Assembly: GCF_000155735.2 (NCBI RefSeq)
Contig: NC_020908.1
Location: forward strand, 1,369,001 to 1,433,000
Direction: 5' to 3'
Length of the DNA stretch: 64,000 bases
DNA from: Octadecabacter arcticus 238
GTDB taxonomy: Bacteria > Pseudomonadota > Alphaproteobacteria > Rhodobacterales > Rhodobacteraceae
This document shows, in pieces, positions 26,550-35,065 of this stretch. Below the pieces are notes generated by a model, which saw nothing but the letters and a program-made list of their open reading frames with translations, did no database searches and had not been told where the DNA came from. A program made the translations under genes and the position numbers. The first letter of the stretch is position 1. Each line of letters starts with the position of its first letter.

Positions 26550-27704
26550 ATGGCACATGAACTGGAATTTGCACACTTCAGCTTCGGCACTCAGGTCCGA
26601 AAATCCCCCTATTCCGACGCGGCTCTGCGTTGGGGCGCCAAGGGTTTTTCAGTCTATAACCATATGTACATACCGCGCGATTTCGGCAATCCGGAACAAA
26701 ACTTCTGGAACCTGATCAATCAAGCGATCCTGTGTGACGTGTCGGTCGAACGCCAGGTCGAAATCAAAGGGCCGGATGCCGCCAAATTCACACAGTATCT
26801 ATGCTCGCGTGACCTGTCGACATGCAAGATCGGGCAATGCAAATACGTGCTGATCACCGATCAGGACGGCGGGGTCATCAATGATCCGATCGTGCTCAAG
26901 CTTGCCGAGGATCATTTCTGGCTGTCTATTGCCGACACCGACGTCCTGCTCTGGGCGCGCGGCCTGGCCGTGAATGCCGGCATGGATGTCGAGCTGTCTG
27001 AGCCCGATGTTTCGCCCCTTCAGCTTCAGGGCCCCAAGTCTCGCGACATCCTACGCGCGTGCTTTGGCGACGCCCCGACAGAACTGAAGTACTACCACTT
27101 CATGGAATATGACTGGCACGGCGTGCCGTTGATTATTTCGCGCACTGGATGGTCGAGCGAGCTTGGCTACGAGATCTTCTTGCGCGACGGCTCGGCTGGT
27201 GGCCGGCTTTGGGAGCACATCATGGATATCGGCGTGCCAATGGGACTCAAGCCGGGCCACACCTCCGGCATTCGCCGGATCGAGGCGGGAATGCTATCAT
27301 ATCACGCCGATCTGACCTTGGCGAACAACCCTTTCGAGTTGAACCTGGACCGTCTGGTCAATCTGGACATGGAGGCGGATTTCGTAGGCAAGGATGCGCT
27401 GGCCAGGATCAAGGAGAAGGGTGTAAGACAGCGGCTAGTTGGTTTGGAAATCGAAGGGCTTCCTTTCGTTGGAACAAACGATTTCTTCTGGCCGGTCATG
27501 AAGGATGGCACGCAGGTCGGCACGGTTACCTCGGCAGTCTATTCCCCGCGGCTGGACAAGAACATCGCTCTCGGAATGCTGAGCGTCGAACACACAGACA
27601 TCGGCACGCAGCTGATAGTAGACAAGCTGGGCGAAACACGGGGCGGGACTGTTGTGCCGATCCCGTTCCACGATCCGAAAAAGTCGCTCGCTGTCGCGAG
27701 CTGA
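26550..27704 (+). CDS. GcvT-like aminomethyltransferase, DMSP-demethylase type
   Basis: The 384-residue protein has the T-protein fold: VYNHMYIPRDF near the N-terminus, VERQVEIKGPDAAKF, then DQDGGVINDPIVLKL, SPLQLQGPKSRDIL and GYEIFL. As I recall, true glycine-cleavage T-proteins have GGxxDDL at the folate-binding loop, while DmdA enzymes have NDPVVLKL; this one has NDPIVLKL, so it sides with demethylases. DmdA transfers a methyl group from dimethylsulfoniopropionate to tetrahydrofolate. The C-terminal barrel ends VVPIPFHDPKK. It closes the operon 29 bp after the ligase. Orthology to DmdA needs a tree; a different methylated substrate is possible. Confidence 0.72.
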   Translation: MAHELEFAHFSFGTQVRKSPYSDAALRWGAKGFSVYNHMYIPRDFGNPEQNFWNLINQAILCDVSVERQVEIKGPDAAKFTQYLCSRDLSTCKIGQCKYVLITDQDGGVINDPIVLKLAEDHFWLSIADTDVLLWARGLAVNAGMDVELSEPDVSPLQLQGPKSRDILRACFGDAPTELKYYHFMEYDWHGVPLIISRTGWSSELGYEIFLRDGSAGGRLWEHIMDIGVPMGLKPGHTSGIRRIEAGMLSYHADLTLANNPFELNLDRLVNLDMEADFVGKDALARIKEKGVRQRLVGLEIEGLPFVGTNDFFWPVMKDGTQVGTVTSAVYSPRLDKNIALGMLSVEHTDIGTQLIVDKLGETRGGTVVPIPFHDPKKSLAVAS

Positions 27705-27711
27705 TCGGTTT

Positions 27712-27739
27712 GCGGCACAGGATCAATGTCCTGTGCCGC
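27712..27739 (+). terminator. Strong hairpin at the operon end
   Basis: A perfect 11-bp stem, GCGGCACAGGA with TCCTGTGCCGC and a 6-base loop, lies 7 bp after the last gene of the operon. No T run follows, so it may act with Rho or as an mRNA-stabilising end. Confidence 0.65.
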
Positions 27740-27986
27740 GTATGCTGTGGGCAGATGCGGGCCATCTATGTGTTCCTTGACGCTGAAGGAAGAAATCATC
27801 GCAGCCACCGTGGCTGATTAAAAACAGCCAGCTCCTGATTGTGCAGACGCAGCAAATGTCTCCTTCGACGGGCTGCATCGCAGCATTCGGGATCGTTGCT
27901 GGACGGCAGCTTTGGGCCGCTAGCTGCCCAACAAAATTGATCGGCTAGCGGCCATACGTTCAGTCAGTCCGCCTGATTTCCCCGTT
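27740..27986. other. Intergenic region with an inverted repeat
   Basis: No gene is seen. At 27915-27953 a 10-bp perfect inverted repeat GGCCGCTAGC/GCTAGCGGCC encloses a 19-bp loop. IS3 copy d starts at 27987. Confidence 0.5.
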
Positions 27987-29041
27987 CGGAACGTGTCAAC
28001 GACTTTGAGACAGTGGCTTTTGGACTTTAGGCTTGGGTTTTCTTCGGTTGGTTTTGGTGGGTTGATCCAGACGGCGGTCGGGATTTGAGGCGGTTTTGGT
28101 GGTTTGTGTACGAAGCGTTCGGGCGTGGCGAGGAATGCCGCGTCTAGTGTTGCTTGTCGCGCGGTGTAGATTTCTTGGGCCTGCCCAAAATGGATTTGGT
28201 CGGGCGTCATCAGACCAATCCCGGCGTGATGATGGTCTTGGTTATACCATGCAAAGAACCTGCGGCAGAATGCGCGAGCCTGCTCGATGGTTTCAAAGTT
28301 CTTGGGGAACTCTGGCTGATATTTCAGTGTTTTGAAGTGGGCTTCGGAGAACGGGTTGTCGTTTGAGGTGTGGGGCCGACTGTGGGACTTGAGCACACCA
28401 AGATCAACCAGCATCAGGGCTGTCGTCTTTGCCTTCATGGGCCCACCGCGATCTGCATGCAATGTCAGCTGATCGCGTGGAACCTCGTGTTTTTCCATCG
28501 CGTCGATGAACAGCTCTTTGAACTGGCTGGCGCTCTCCGCGTGCTCGACGCGCCAGCCAACAACGCGGCGGCTGAAGATGTCGAGGATGACATAGAGATA
28601 GAAGTAGGACCATTTCACCGGGCCCCTCAGCTTGGTGATGTCCCAAGACCAGACCTGATTGGGGGCTTCAGCTAGAAGTTCAGGCTTTTGATAGACGGGA
28701 TGTGTGCGCTGTCGGCGGCGTTCGCCAACTTCGCCCTGCGCGGCCAATATCCGATACATCGTGCGGATTGAACACAGATAGGTGCCTTCATCCAGCAAGG
28801 TGGCAAAGACCTCTGTGGGCGTCTGATCCGCAAAGCGGGGTTCGCGCAGGTGGTGCAATACCTGGTCTCTTTCCCTTTCCGGCAGAGCCCGCGAAGACGC
28901 TGCGCGCGGTGGGCGTGTGCGTGGTGGTGCCGTCAGCGCCGCACGCTGTCGAAGAACGCTCGCGCGCGATAATGATAGCGCGGCGCAGACAGCCGAGGTC
29001 AAGCCGCTGCCGGTGGGCAATGCAATCGCGACGGCCATCAT
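27920..29041 (-). CDS. IS3 element OrfB (copy d), extended C-terminus
   Basis: All three catalytic residues are present. The extra A gives ENPSLKS in place of EETQA, so the frame passes the element end at 27987 and stops at 27920, giving 373 residues. The domain should still be functional because the change is after the conserved core. Confidence 0.85.
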   Translation of the reverse strand: MMAVAIALPTGSGLTSAVCAALSLSRASVLRQRAALTAPPRTRPPRAASSRALPERERDQVLHHLREPRFADQTPTEVFATLLDEGTYLCSIRTMYRILAAQGEVGERRRQRTHPVYQKPELLAEAPNQVWSWDITKLRGPVKWSYFYLYVILDIFSRRVVGWRVEHAESASQFKELFIDAMEKHEVPRDQLTLHADRGGPMKAKTTALMLVDLGVLKSHSRPHTSNDNPFSEAHFKTLKYQPEFPKNFETIEQARAFCRRFFAWYNQDHHHAGIGLMTPDQIHFGQAQEIYTARQATLDAAFLATPERFVHKPPKPPQIPTAVWINPPKPTEENPSLKSKSHCLKVVDTFRTGKSGGLTERMAASRSILLGS

Positions 29042-29590
29042 GATTTGCCGCTGCGCTCTTGCGTCTGCTCCATCTCGTCCAGAAGTCCCGCCACTTTTTT
29101 TTGGATGGCAATGATGGCTTCCGCCTGATCCAGACGGCGCCGCAAGGCTGTCACCTCACGGTTGGCCTTGGCCAGCTCAGCTTGCAATGGATTGGCAGGT
29201 GCCTTTTGTGGGCCACGGCGCATTGGCTGCAATGCACCCAATGTGCCGGCCGCCCGCGCACGGCGCCAATCGGTCAGTGCAGAGGAATAAAGCCCCTCCC
29301 GCCGTAGAATGGCGGAAACCCCGCCAGTGTCTGCCACTTGGTCCGTCTCATCCAGAATGCGCAGTTTGTATTTGGCTGTGAAGTTGCGTCGCTTCGGGAT
29401 GCTCGTCAGTTCCGCTGTGGGAGCCAACGGCGCATTAACAACGCGGGGAGGCGACGTCGGGGCCAAAACGGCTCCAGATCCAGCATCTGGCGAAAGTGGT
29501 GATTGTGAAGGCATAACCATGGTTCTTCTCCTACGCCCTCAAGTGTAAACTTTAGCCAGTCAATTGTCTCACGCTTATTGGCACGGAGGG
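27987..29590 (-). mobile_element. IS3-family element, copy d
   Basis: Complete copy with a clean GTT target duplication (27984-27986 and 29591-29593). The flanks are intergenic, so no gene was visibly broken. Both ORFs are intact, although OrfB reads out of the element. Confidence 0.93.
29038..29520 (-). CDS. IS3 element OrfA (copy d)
   Basis: Intact 160-residue HTH and coiled-coil OrfA with the standard ATGA overlap to OrfB. Confidence 0.88.
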   Translation of the reverse strand: MVMPSQSPLSPDAGSGAVLAPTSPPRVVNAPLAPTAELTSIPKRRNFTAKYKLRILDETDQVADTGGVSAILRREGLYSSALTDWRRARAAGTLGALQPMRRGPQKAPANPLQAELAKANREVTALRRRLDQAEAIIAIQKKVAGLLDEMEQTQERSGKS

Positions 29591-29774
29591 GTTCAGCTTT
29601 TTTCTTAGCTCTGGCTATCGCACTGCGCTTTCATAGTTCTGACATTGTCGCGCGGATTGCTTCCTTTTGATCGACTTCAGGGATTGGAACGATCTCAGCG
29701 TCGTAGGCTTACCCCGTTTCCCGCCCTGCTTTGAGCAACCCGCACGTGTCACCATCAGGCCCACGTCCGACTGT

Positions 29775-30638
29775 CTAAGGATTGCACGCCGGACAATTCG
29801 CAGGGCCTGTATGGATGAGACCGTCAGCACGGGATCTTTCGTCTTGATGCGTGCATGCCGCACAACCGAAGACCTCTGACAGAACCCATTCGGTCGCGGT
29901 TTCACACATCTCGCAGGGCAGACCCCGAATCACTTTCACGCGCCCCCAACCCGGTGCTGCGCAGGACGGACAAAAACGCGATAGACGATCTGCGAGCTGC
30001 ATTGCGAGGGTAGTCAGGGATTTCATGCGGGTTGGGTTCAGGTGCGCGCGCATATCGGTATCAACGCGCGCACAGCCATCATCAGAAAGTGCGGCGGCCG
30101 CTTGAATTGCGGACTGTAGGTCAGGAAAATTGACTATTCCTTTAACAAGTGCCGTCTCGATATCACCAACATTCGGCCGCACGATCAAACCATGCGACGG
30201 AAATCCCACCTGAGCCAGAAATTGCGTTATAGGTTCCATTCGCGAAGTTTCTATATGCGCAAAGTTTGTCTCGTCGATCACAAGGCTTTCGTGGACCGTC
30301 GTGCCCCGCTCATCATCGACGAATGCCATCAGTTCAAAGCCTGCTGGTATGATCGGGAAAAGCGGGTGCGGCCCGAAGCTGCCCTCGCTTGCTATGCCAA
30401 AGGGAAGCCGTGCGCGTTCCATACCGAGACGCGCCTTTGCAACAGCCGTTTCTAGCACTGTGCCACGTCGCGGAGTTTCGCCAGAAAATGTTCCAAGCGC
30501 ATCCGTGTCGACGCCCTCCGCCGGTGCGACTATTACATTCAAGGTAGCGAGGAACACCGGCGCGATTGCTTGTTCTTTTCCATGCATGGTCGCAAGCACG
30601 GCACGTCGCCCGAAAAATGGATTTCTCCGTTTAGTCAT
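29775..30638 (-). CDS. DUF6671 family protein
   Basis: The 287-residue protein (start MTKRRNPFF at 30638; a longer start is possible) has RRAVLATMHGKEQAIAPV, DTDALGTFSGE and GIASEGSFGPHP, a pattern I associate with DUF6671. The C-terminal 70 residues contain four Cys pairs (CPSC, CEMC, CAAC, CPAC) that look like a double zinc ribbon. No function is known. It stands alone between IS3 copy d and IS630; flanking sequence gives no operon. Confidence 0.7.
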   Translation of the reverse strand: MTKRRNPFFGRRAVLATMHGKEQAIAPVFLATLNVIVAPAEGVDTDALGTFSGETPRRGTVLETAVAKARLGMERARLPFGIASEGSFGPHPLFPIIPAGFELMAFVDDERGTTVHESLVIDETNFAHIETSRMEPITQFLAQVGFPSHGLIVRPNVGDIETALVKGIVNFPDLQSAIQAAAALSDDGCARVDTDMRAHLNPTRMKSLTTLAMQLADRLSRFCPSCAAPGWGRVKVIRGLPCEMCETATEWVLSEVFGCAACTHQDERSRADGLIHTGPANCPACNP

Positions 30639-30722
30639 GCTATAAACACTCTGCCATTGCGCCCGTAGGTACAACGGTCAGAAGCAGCCCCCGCGGCACA
30701 TAAAACTACCCCGTCTGTACTA

Positions 30723-31914
30723 TACTCCTGCGCCTGAATTGACCTGACGATTTTGGGCCTGCGATTCACTTCGTCGCATGGCCAAAGGCGGTTCAGTCTG
30801 TATTTTGAGTTTATGAGCAAGCAATACAAAACAGTCTCCTTATCCGACGAGCAGCGCATAGCACTTGAAGCGCTTTGCCGCCGCCACAAAGTTGACGCCC
30901 TTGTTTGGAAACGGGCGCGCGCGTTTCTTCTTTTGGACGCAGGAGAAGACGCCGGAACGGTTTGCCGGATTTTGGATATTGGCCCGACAGTTTTGACGGA
31001 GTGGCGATTTGCCTTTGCCGGTGCGGGACTATCGTTTTTCGGTCTGAAGGACTACAGCCAGCGTCAGGGTCATTTGTCCGTCGTGCAAGAGCAGGCGGTG
31101 AGAGCCCATTTCACCGCGCAGCCTGCCCGCAATGCCGATGAGGTCTGTGCCTATGTTCTAGCCGAGTGCGACCAAAATACAGCACGTCGGGAGCCGCCAA
31201 GCTGATGCGCCGCCTGGGGTTCGCGTATAAGAAACCACAATTGCTGCCTGCACAGGCCGATGAAGCCAAGCAGGCTGCGTTTATTGCCAAATATGAGGCC
31301 CTGATGAACGGGTTGGCCGCAGATGAGATGGTTGTCTTTTCGGACGCTGTCCACCCCGAACACCAGAGCCGCCCCGCCCATGGTTGGTTCCCCAAGGGAC
31401 AAAAGACGGCCCTGAAGGCGACATCAGGGCGCAAGCGGCTCAACATTCAGGGCGCGCTTGACCTTGAGACTTTCCAGTTCACCTTTGTGGAAGGCGAGAA
31501 GATCAATGCCCAGACAACCCGACAGATGCTGGAAAAGTTGGAACGCAACAACCAAACCAAGACGGCCATCCACGTCTTTGTCGACAATGCCCGCTATCAT
31601 CATGCCAAGATACTACAGCCATGGCTGGACAGCCCAGAACGTCGGGTGAAGTTGCATTTCTTGCCAGCATATGCCCCGCACCTCAACCCGATCGAGCGTC
31701 TTTGGGGTGTTATGCACAAATGGGTCACCCACAATCGGCACTATGCAACGTTCAACCAATTCACTGAGGCCATTTTCGACTTCTTCCGCAAGACCCTGCC
31801 AGAAAAATAGCCAGAGTTCCGCGACACCGTCACCGACAACTTCCGCGTCATATCGCTCAAGGAATACAAAGTGATTTGAGGGGAAAACCTCAGGTCAATT
31901 CAGGCGCGGGAGTA
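30723..31914 (+). mobile_element. IS630-family element
   Basis: The ends TACTCCTGCGCCTGAATTGA and (complement) TACTCCCGCGCCTGAATTGA are inverted repeats flanked by TA on both sides, the duplicated TA target of the IS630/Tc1 superfamily. Length is 1192 bp. Confidence 0.9.
30813..31810 (+). pseudogene. IS630-family transposase in two frames
   Basis: The first part (30813-31205) has the N-terminal HTH (SLSDEQRIALEALC ... GEDAGTVCRILDIG). The second (31166-31810) holds the DDE core with VVFSDAVHPEH, VFVDNARYHHAK and YAPHLNPIERLWG. One base is missing, or is bypassed by slippage, at GACCAAAATACAGC: with one more A it would read DQKYSTSG. A TAG at 31808 also truncates the usual PENWxEFRDTV tail. 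The frame change could be a programmed frameshift, but the early stop suggests decay. Confidence 0.78.
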
Positions 31915-32334
31915 TAGAACGAATTGGCGACATAGATATCCTTGCAAAATTGTTTGGCCAGAATCATCACAGTGAGAATGAAATGTCACGACAGAAAATC
32001 GATGCCACCAACCTGAGTGACGCATCTCACCTTGGAAAAAACAGCATTGCCTAGAACACTGGTTATTCTTGGTAGATTGCGCAGGGAGGTCAATTTTCGG
32101 CCCAGCATCAGCAACCCAACATCTACGATTTTTCACTGTTCGATCAATGACCAGTTGATCGGCACTATTGGGATAATCAACCCCTTCAAAACGGCATTAT
32201 TCATCGCCTGCCGACGCGAAACTCGGTCACATTGCCTGTCGATCTTTACATTCATAGATTTCACATCATAACTCTAAAAACCGGCCGATGATCCTACCCC
32301 CCGCCCACAACCCTGCAACCGAAAAGAGATCGCC
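31915..32334. other. Intergenic region, no assignable gene
   Basis: About 420 bp of lower GC content than the neighbours. A short ORF (32017-32271, +) has no family features. The promoter of the downstream dehydratase gene is presumably here, but I cannot point to it. Confidence 0.4.
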
Positions 32335-34230
32335 TTGACCAATCCAAATGCCGTCCTGATTGACAATCACCCCGGCCGATCGACCCAGACCATCGGCCTT
32401 GCCATCGAAATCGGGACCGATCCGGCCCTTATCCATGAGCCGTCTGTCGGCGTGGTTGGCACCAAGGGCGACAGCCAATGCTATCTGGGCGTGGCCGCCA
32501 AGGTCGAGGCGATCCACCAGGCTCTCAAGACCCGCATCGGCACCGAGCCGGGTCAGTTGAAATATCGCCTCGTACAGCCTGAATTCACGATTGCTACCTC
32601 GGACGGCATGCGCAACGGCACACCTGAGATGCGCTATTCGCTGATCGGGCGCGAGGTTACGCATGATGCCTTGTGCGAACACCTAAGTGCAACGGGCCTT
32701 GCTGGTACTATTGCCGTCGTCGCTTGCGACAAGCCGCCCGTCGGCACACTAGCGGCCATGCTGGAACATAACTTGCCCTCGATCATCATGTCTGATGGTC
32801 CAATCCACCCCGGCACCGACCCCAAAACGGGCGAAAAGCTAGATATCGTCAGCGCCTTTCAAGTCGCGGGCCATCCGGACCCCGAATACCGCCACCACAT
32901 CGCCTGCCATGCCTGTCCGGGCTTTGGCAGCTGCGGTGGCATGTTCACCTACAACACCATGCAGACTTTCATTGGGGTTTTAGGAATGCAGCCCCTGCAC
33001 ATGGTTGCCCCCCCGTCGGACGATCCACGCCGCCTAAACGAGTTTCCTGCCGAACTGGTCACGTTGCTGGCCCAGATGATCGAGAACGACCTCAAGCCCC
33101 GCGACATCGTTGGGCGCGACAGCCTGCGCAACGCCACGATTGTGGCCATGGCCATCGGTGGCTCCACCAACGCACTTTTGCACGCGCCCGAGATTGCCCG
33201 CGCCGCAGGTTTTGCTGATTTCTGGAAAGACATCATCACACCCGAAGAGTTCAACCACCTATCACAACACGTCGTTCCTGTGCTGACCAACGCGCGACCT
33301 TACGGCAAGTATTCCATGGTTGATATCGACAGGGTGGGCGGTGTGCAGATCATAGTGCGCGAATTGCTGGAAGCGGGTCTGCTGAACGGCGATGTGCTGA
33401 CTTGCACGGGCGAGACGCTGGCCGAGCAAGTCGCGCGCCTTGGTGCCAAACGTGCCGACGGCGAGGTGATCTATCCCGTCGAGGCACCTTACAAGCCCAC
33501 TGGTGGGTTGCGCATGCTGGGCGGCAACTTATCACCCGAGTTTTCGGCCATCCTGAAGCTTGCAGGGGTCGAGGGCGGGCTAGAGAACAATCTGTTCCGC
33601 GGCAAGGCGCGAGTCTTCGACGGTCAGCAGGCACTGCTCAACATGTTGGACCGGACACCCGAGGGTTTTGAAGACAACGACATGATCATCGTGCGCTACG
33701 AGGGGCCAAGTGGTGCGCCCGGCATGCCCGAAATGCTCGACCCTACCGCGCGCATCACGACCCTGTGCCGCGAGCGCGGCATTGTCATCGCCCTGATGAC
33801 TGACGCACGCTTCTCTGGTGGCTCGATCGGCCTTGTCATTGGCCATGTGGGGCCCGAAGCTGCACTTGGCGGACCAATTGCCTTTGTCGAAAACGGCGAT
33901 GAAATCGTGGTGGATCTAAATCTTAACGAGATCAACTGCACTGCCCTGAGCGATCCCGCGATCCTTGATGTCCGCAAGGCCGCGTGGGACAAGGTGGTGG
34001 CAGACAATGGCGGCTTCCATCCAAGTGCGGGTGTTGCCGATACCCGCCTGCTGCAACGTGCTCGGCACATGGCTGTTCCGGCGCGGCGTGGGGCGGGTCT
34101 GCACCCCAACCGAACCGTCTGGGTACTCAACCCGCGTGACGCGACCGGGTCGGGCTTCACGCCGCGAAACAAGTTCCGTCCCGAAACGGACAGGAGGCGT
34201 GAGATAGCCGGAATCGATCCAAAGGCCTGA
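32335..34230 (+). CDS. IlvD/Edd-family dehydratase
   Basis: The 631-residue protein, TTG start at 32335 behind AAAAGAG, has the iron-sulfur ligand regions VACDKPPVGT (Cys) and CHACPGFGSCGGMFTYNTMQ (two Cys), then AIGGSTNALLHAPEIAR. The C-terminal swivelling domain carries RYEGPSGAPGMPEML and ALMTDARFSGGSIGLVIGH. These are signatures of dihydroxy-acid and sugar-acid dehydratases, which remove water from 2,3-dihydroxy acids to give 2-oxo acids. The rather divergent N-terminus (REVTHDALCEHL) points to the sugar-acid side (YjhG/YagF-type) more than to biosynthetic IlvD. No neighbouring pathway genes help fix the substrate. Confidence 0.85.
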   Translation: MTNPNAVLIDNHPGRSTQTIGLAIEIGTDPALIHEPSVGVVGTKGDSQCYLGVAAKVEAIHQALKTRIGTEPGQLKYRLVQPEFTIATSDGMRNGTPEMRYSLIGREVTHDALCEHLSATGLAGTIAVVACDKPPVGTLAAMLEHNLPSIIMSDGPIHPGTDPKTGEKLDIVSAFQVAGHPDPEYRHHIACHACPGFGSCGGMFTYNTMQTFIGVLGMQPLHMVAPPSDDPRRLNEFPAELVTLLAQMIENDLKPRDIVGRDSLRNATIVAMAIGGSTNALLHAPEIARAAGFADFWKDIITPEEFNHLSQHVVPVLTNARPYGKYSMVDIDRVGGVQIIVRELLEAGLLNGDVLTCTGETLAEQVARLGAKRADGEVIYPVEAPYKPTGGLRMLGGNLSPEFSAILKLAGVEGGLENNLFRGKARVFDGQQALLNMLDRTPEGFEDNDMIIVRYEGPSGAPGMPEMLDPTARITTLCRERGIVIALMTDARFSGGSIGLVIGHVGPEAALGGPIAFVENGDEIVVDLNLNEINCTALSDPAILDVRKAAWDKVVADNGGFHPSAGVADTRLLQRARHMAVPARRGAGLHPNRTVWVLNPRDATGSGFTPRNKFRPETDRRREIAGIDPKA

Positions 34231-34240
34231 TCTGAAATAT

Positions 34241-34262
34241 CGCCGTGTCATAGGGCACGGCG
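34241..34262 (+). terminator. Hairpin after the dehydratase gene
   Basis: CGCCGTG and CACGGCG form a 7-bp stem with an 8-base loop, starting 10 bp after the stop. No U run follows. Confidence 0.5.
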
Positions 34263-34487
34263 AAGACTCCTGCAGTTGCCCACTTGTTACTCGATGATTA
34301 CAGGAAATTTTACGGAACTCGATCATTGGGCGATGCTGCCATAGGGCTTTCAGCGAGGCCAGACGCAAAAAAGCCACGGCCTTTGCGTGCGACTCTTCAA
34401 ACGTTGACATGGCGTTGACACAAAATGCGCAAGCAAAATCCCAACTGTTTAGGTCGGGTTTTATCTATTTGATATCGTTTATTAATT
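34263..34487. other. Intergenic region before the tRNA fragment
   Basis: Low-GC stretch. A minus-strand frame (start near 34410, MSTFEESHAKAVAFLR) continues antisense into the dehydratase gene, so I do not call it. The sequence next to the tRNA fragment (34430-34487) is AT-rich, as expected for an integration junction. Confidence 0.35.
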
Positions 34488-34532
34488 TGGTTGTGGGAGT
34501 AGGATTTGAACCTACGACCTTCAGGTTATGAG
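34488..34532 (-). other. tRNA-fMet 3' fragment (probable att scar)
   Basis: The minus strand reads CTCATAACCTGAAGGTCGTA then GGTTCAAATCCTAC and ends CCCACAACCA: the anticodon CAT, the 3' strand of the anticodon stem, variable loop, T-arm and CCA end of initiator tRNA. The 5' half is absent, so this is not a gene. Integrative elements that target tRNA genes leave exactly such a 3' copy at the far end. The acceptor part differs from the usual CCCCCGCAACCA at two bases. Confidence 0.78.
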
Positions 34533-34710
34533 ATAGCTCCCACCACTCCGCATGGGTTTCGCCTAATTGCGCCAGTATACCCTATCTTGTTGGAATCAAT
34601 TATTTTTAATTGACTGCCACTGTGCTCCCTCACTACGGATGACCCTACAATTCGCGTCCGCTTGCTTCCACAGTGCTTCCACGGATCGCGTCACATTAAA
34701 GGGATGACCC

Positions 34711-34929
34711 ATGCCTAACATCCGCAACAATCTCGCCGTGCATTGTTGTGGCGTGTTACCCAACCAAGTGATCTTTGCAAATAAGATCGCGAAGATGCGC
34801 GAACTAGATCGCCAACTTCTGGGGCTATTCGTTAGCCGTGCAGCAACCTCAGAAGTTGCGCCGGATGAGTTTGAAGGCTTCATGGAAAGCCATGTGGATG
34901 CATTGCTGCGTTACACTCAAAGACCCTAG
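34711..34929 (+). CDS. Hypothetical 72-residue protein beside the tRNA scar
   Basis: Starts ATGCCTAACATCCGC with AAAGGGATG upstream; the protein is amphipathic with a helix IAKMRELDRQLLGLF. I do not recognise a family. Its position about 180 bp from the tRNA-fMet fragment suggests a remnant of an integrated element. A minus-strand ORF (34596-34883) overlaps it and has no better claim. Confidence 0.35.
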   Translation: MPNIRNNLAVHCCGVLPNQVIFANKIAKMRELDRQLLGLFVSRAATSEVAPDEFEGFMESHVDALLRYTQRP

Positions 34930-35065
34930 ATGAGCGCTTACAGAAGGCCAGCGTGCGGTATCGGTGGACATAAGGTCATTAAGGGCGGATTGCGGACTTT
35001 CGCTGCGCCCGCAAACTAAATTGGTCAACTTGAAGAAAGCGGACGCTAACCACAGCAGATTTTCA

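Noticed and set aside
26550-27704. Naming the gene dmdA outright
   Set aside because: The NDPIVLKL loop fits, but the GcvT superfamily has several demethylases of similar length; without a tree the symbol would be a guess.
33916-34410. A 164-codon minus-strand frame starting MSTFEESHAKAV
   Set aside because: Two thirds of it is antisense to the dehydratase gene; only its first 35 codons are outside, too little to support a gene.
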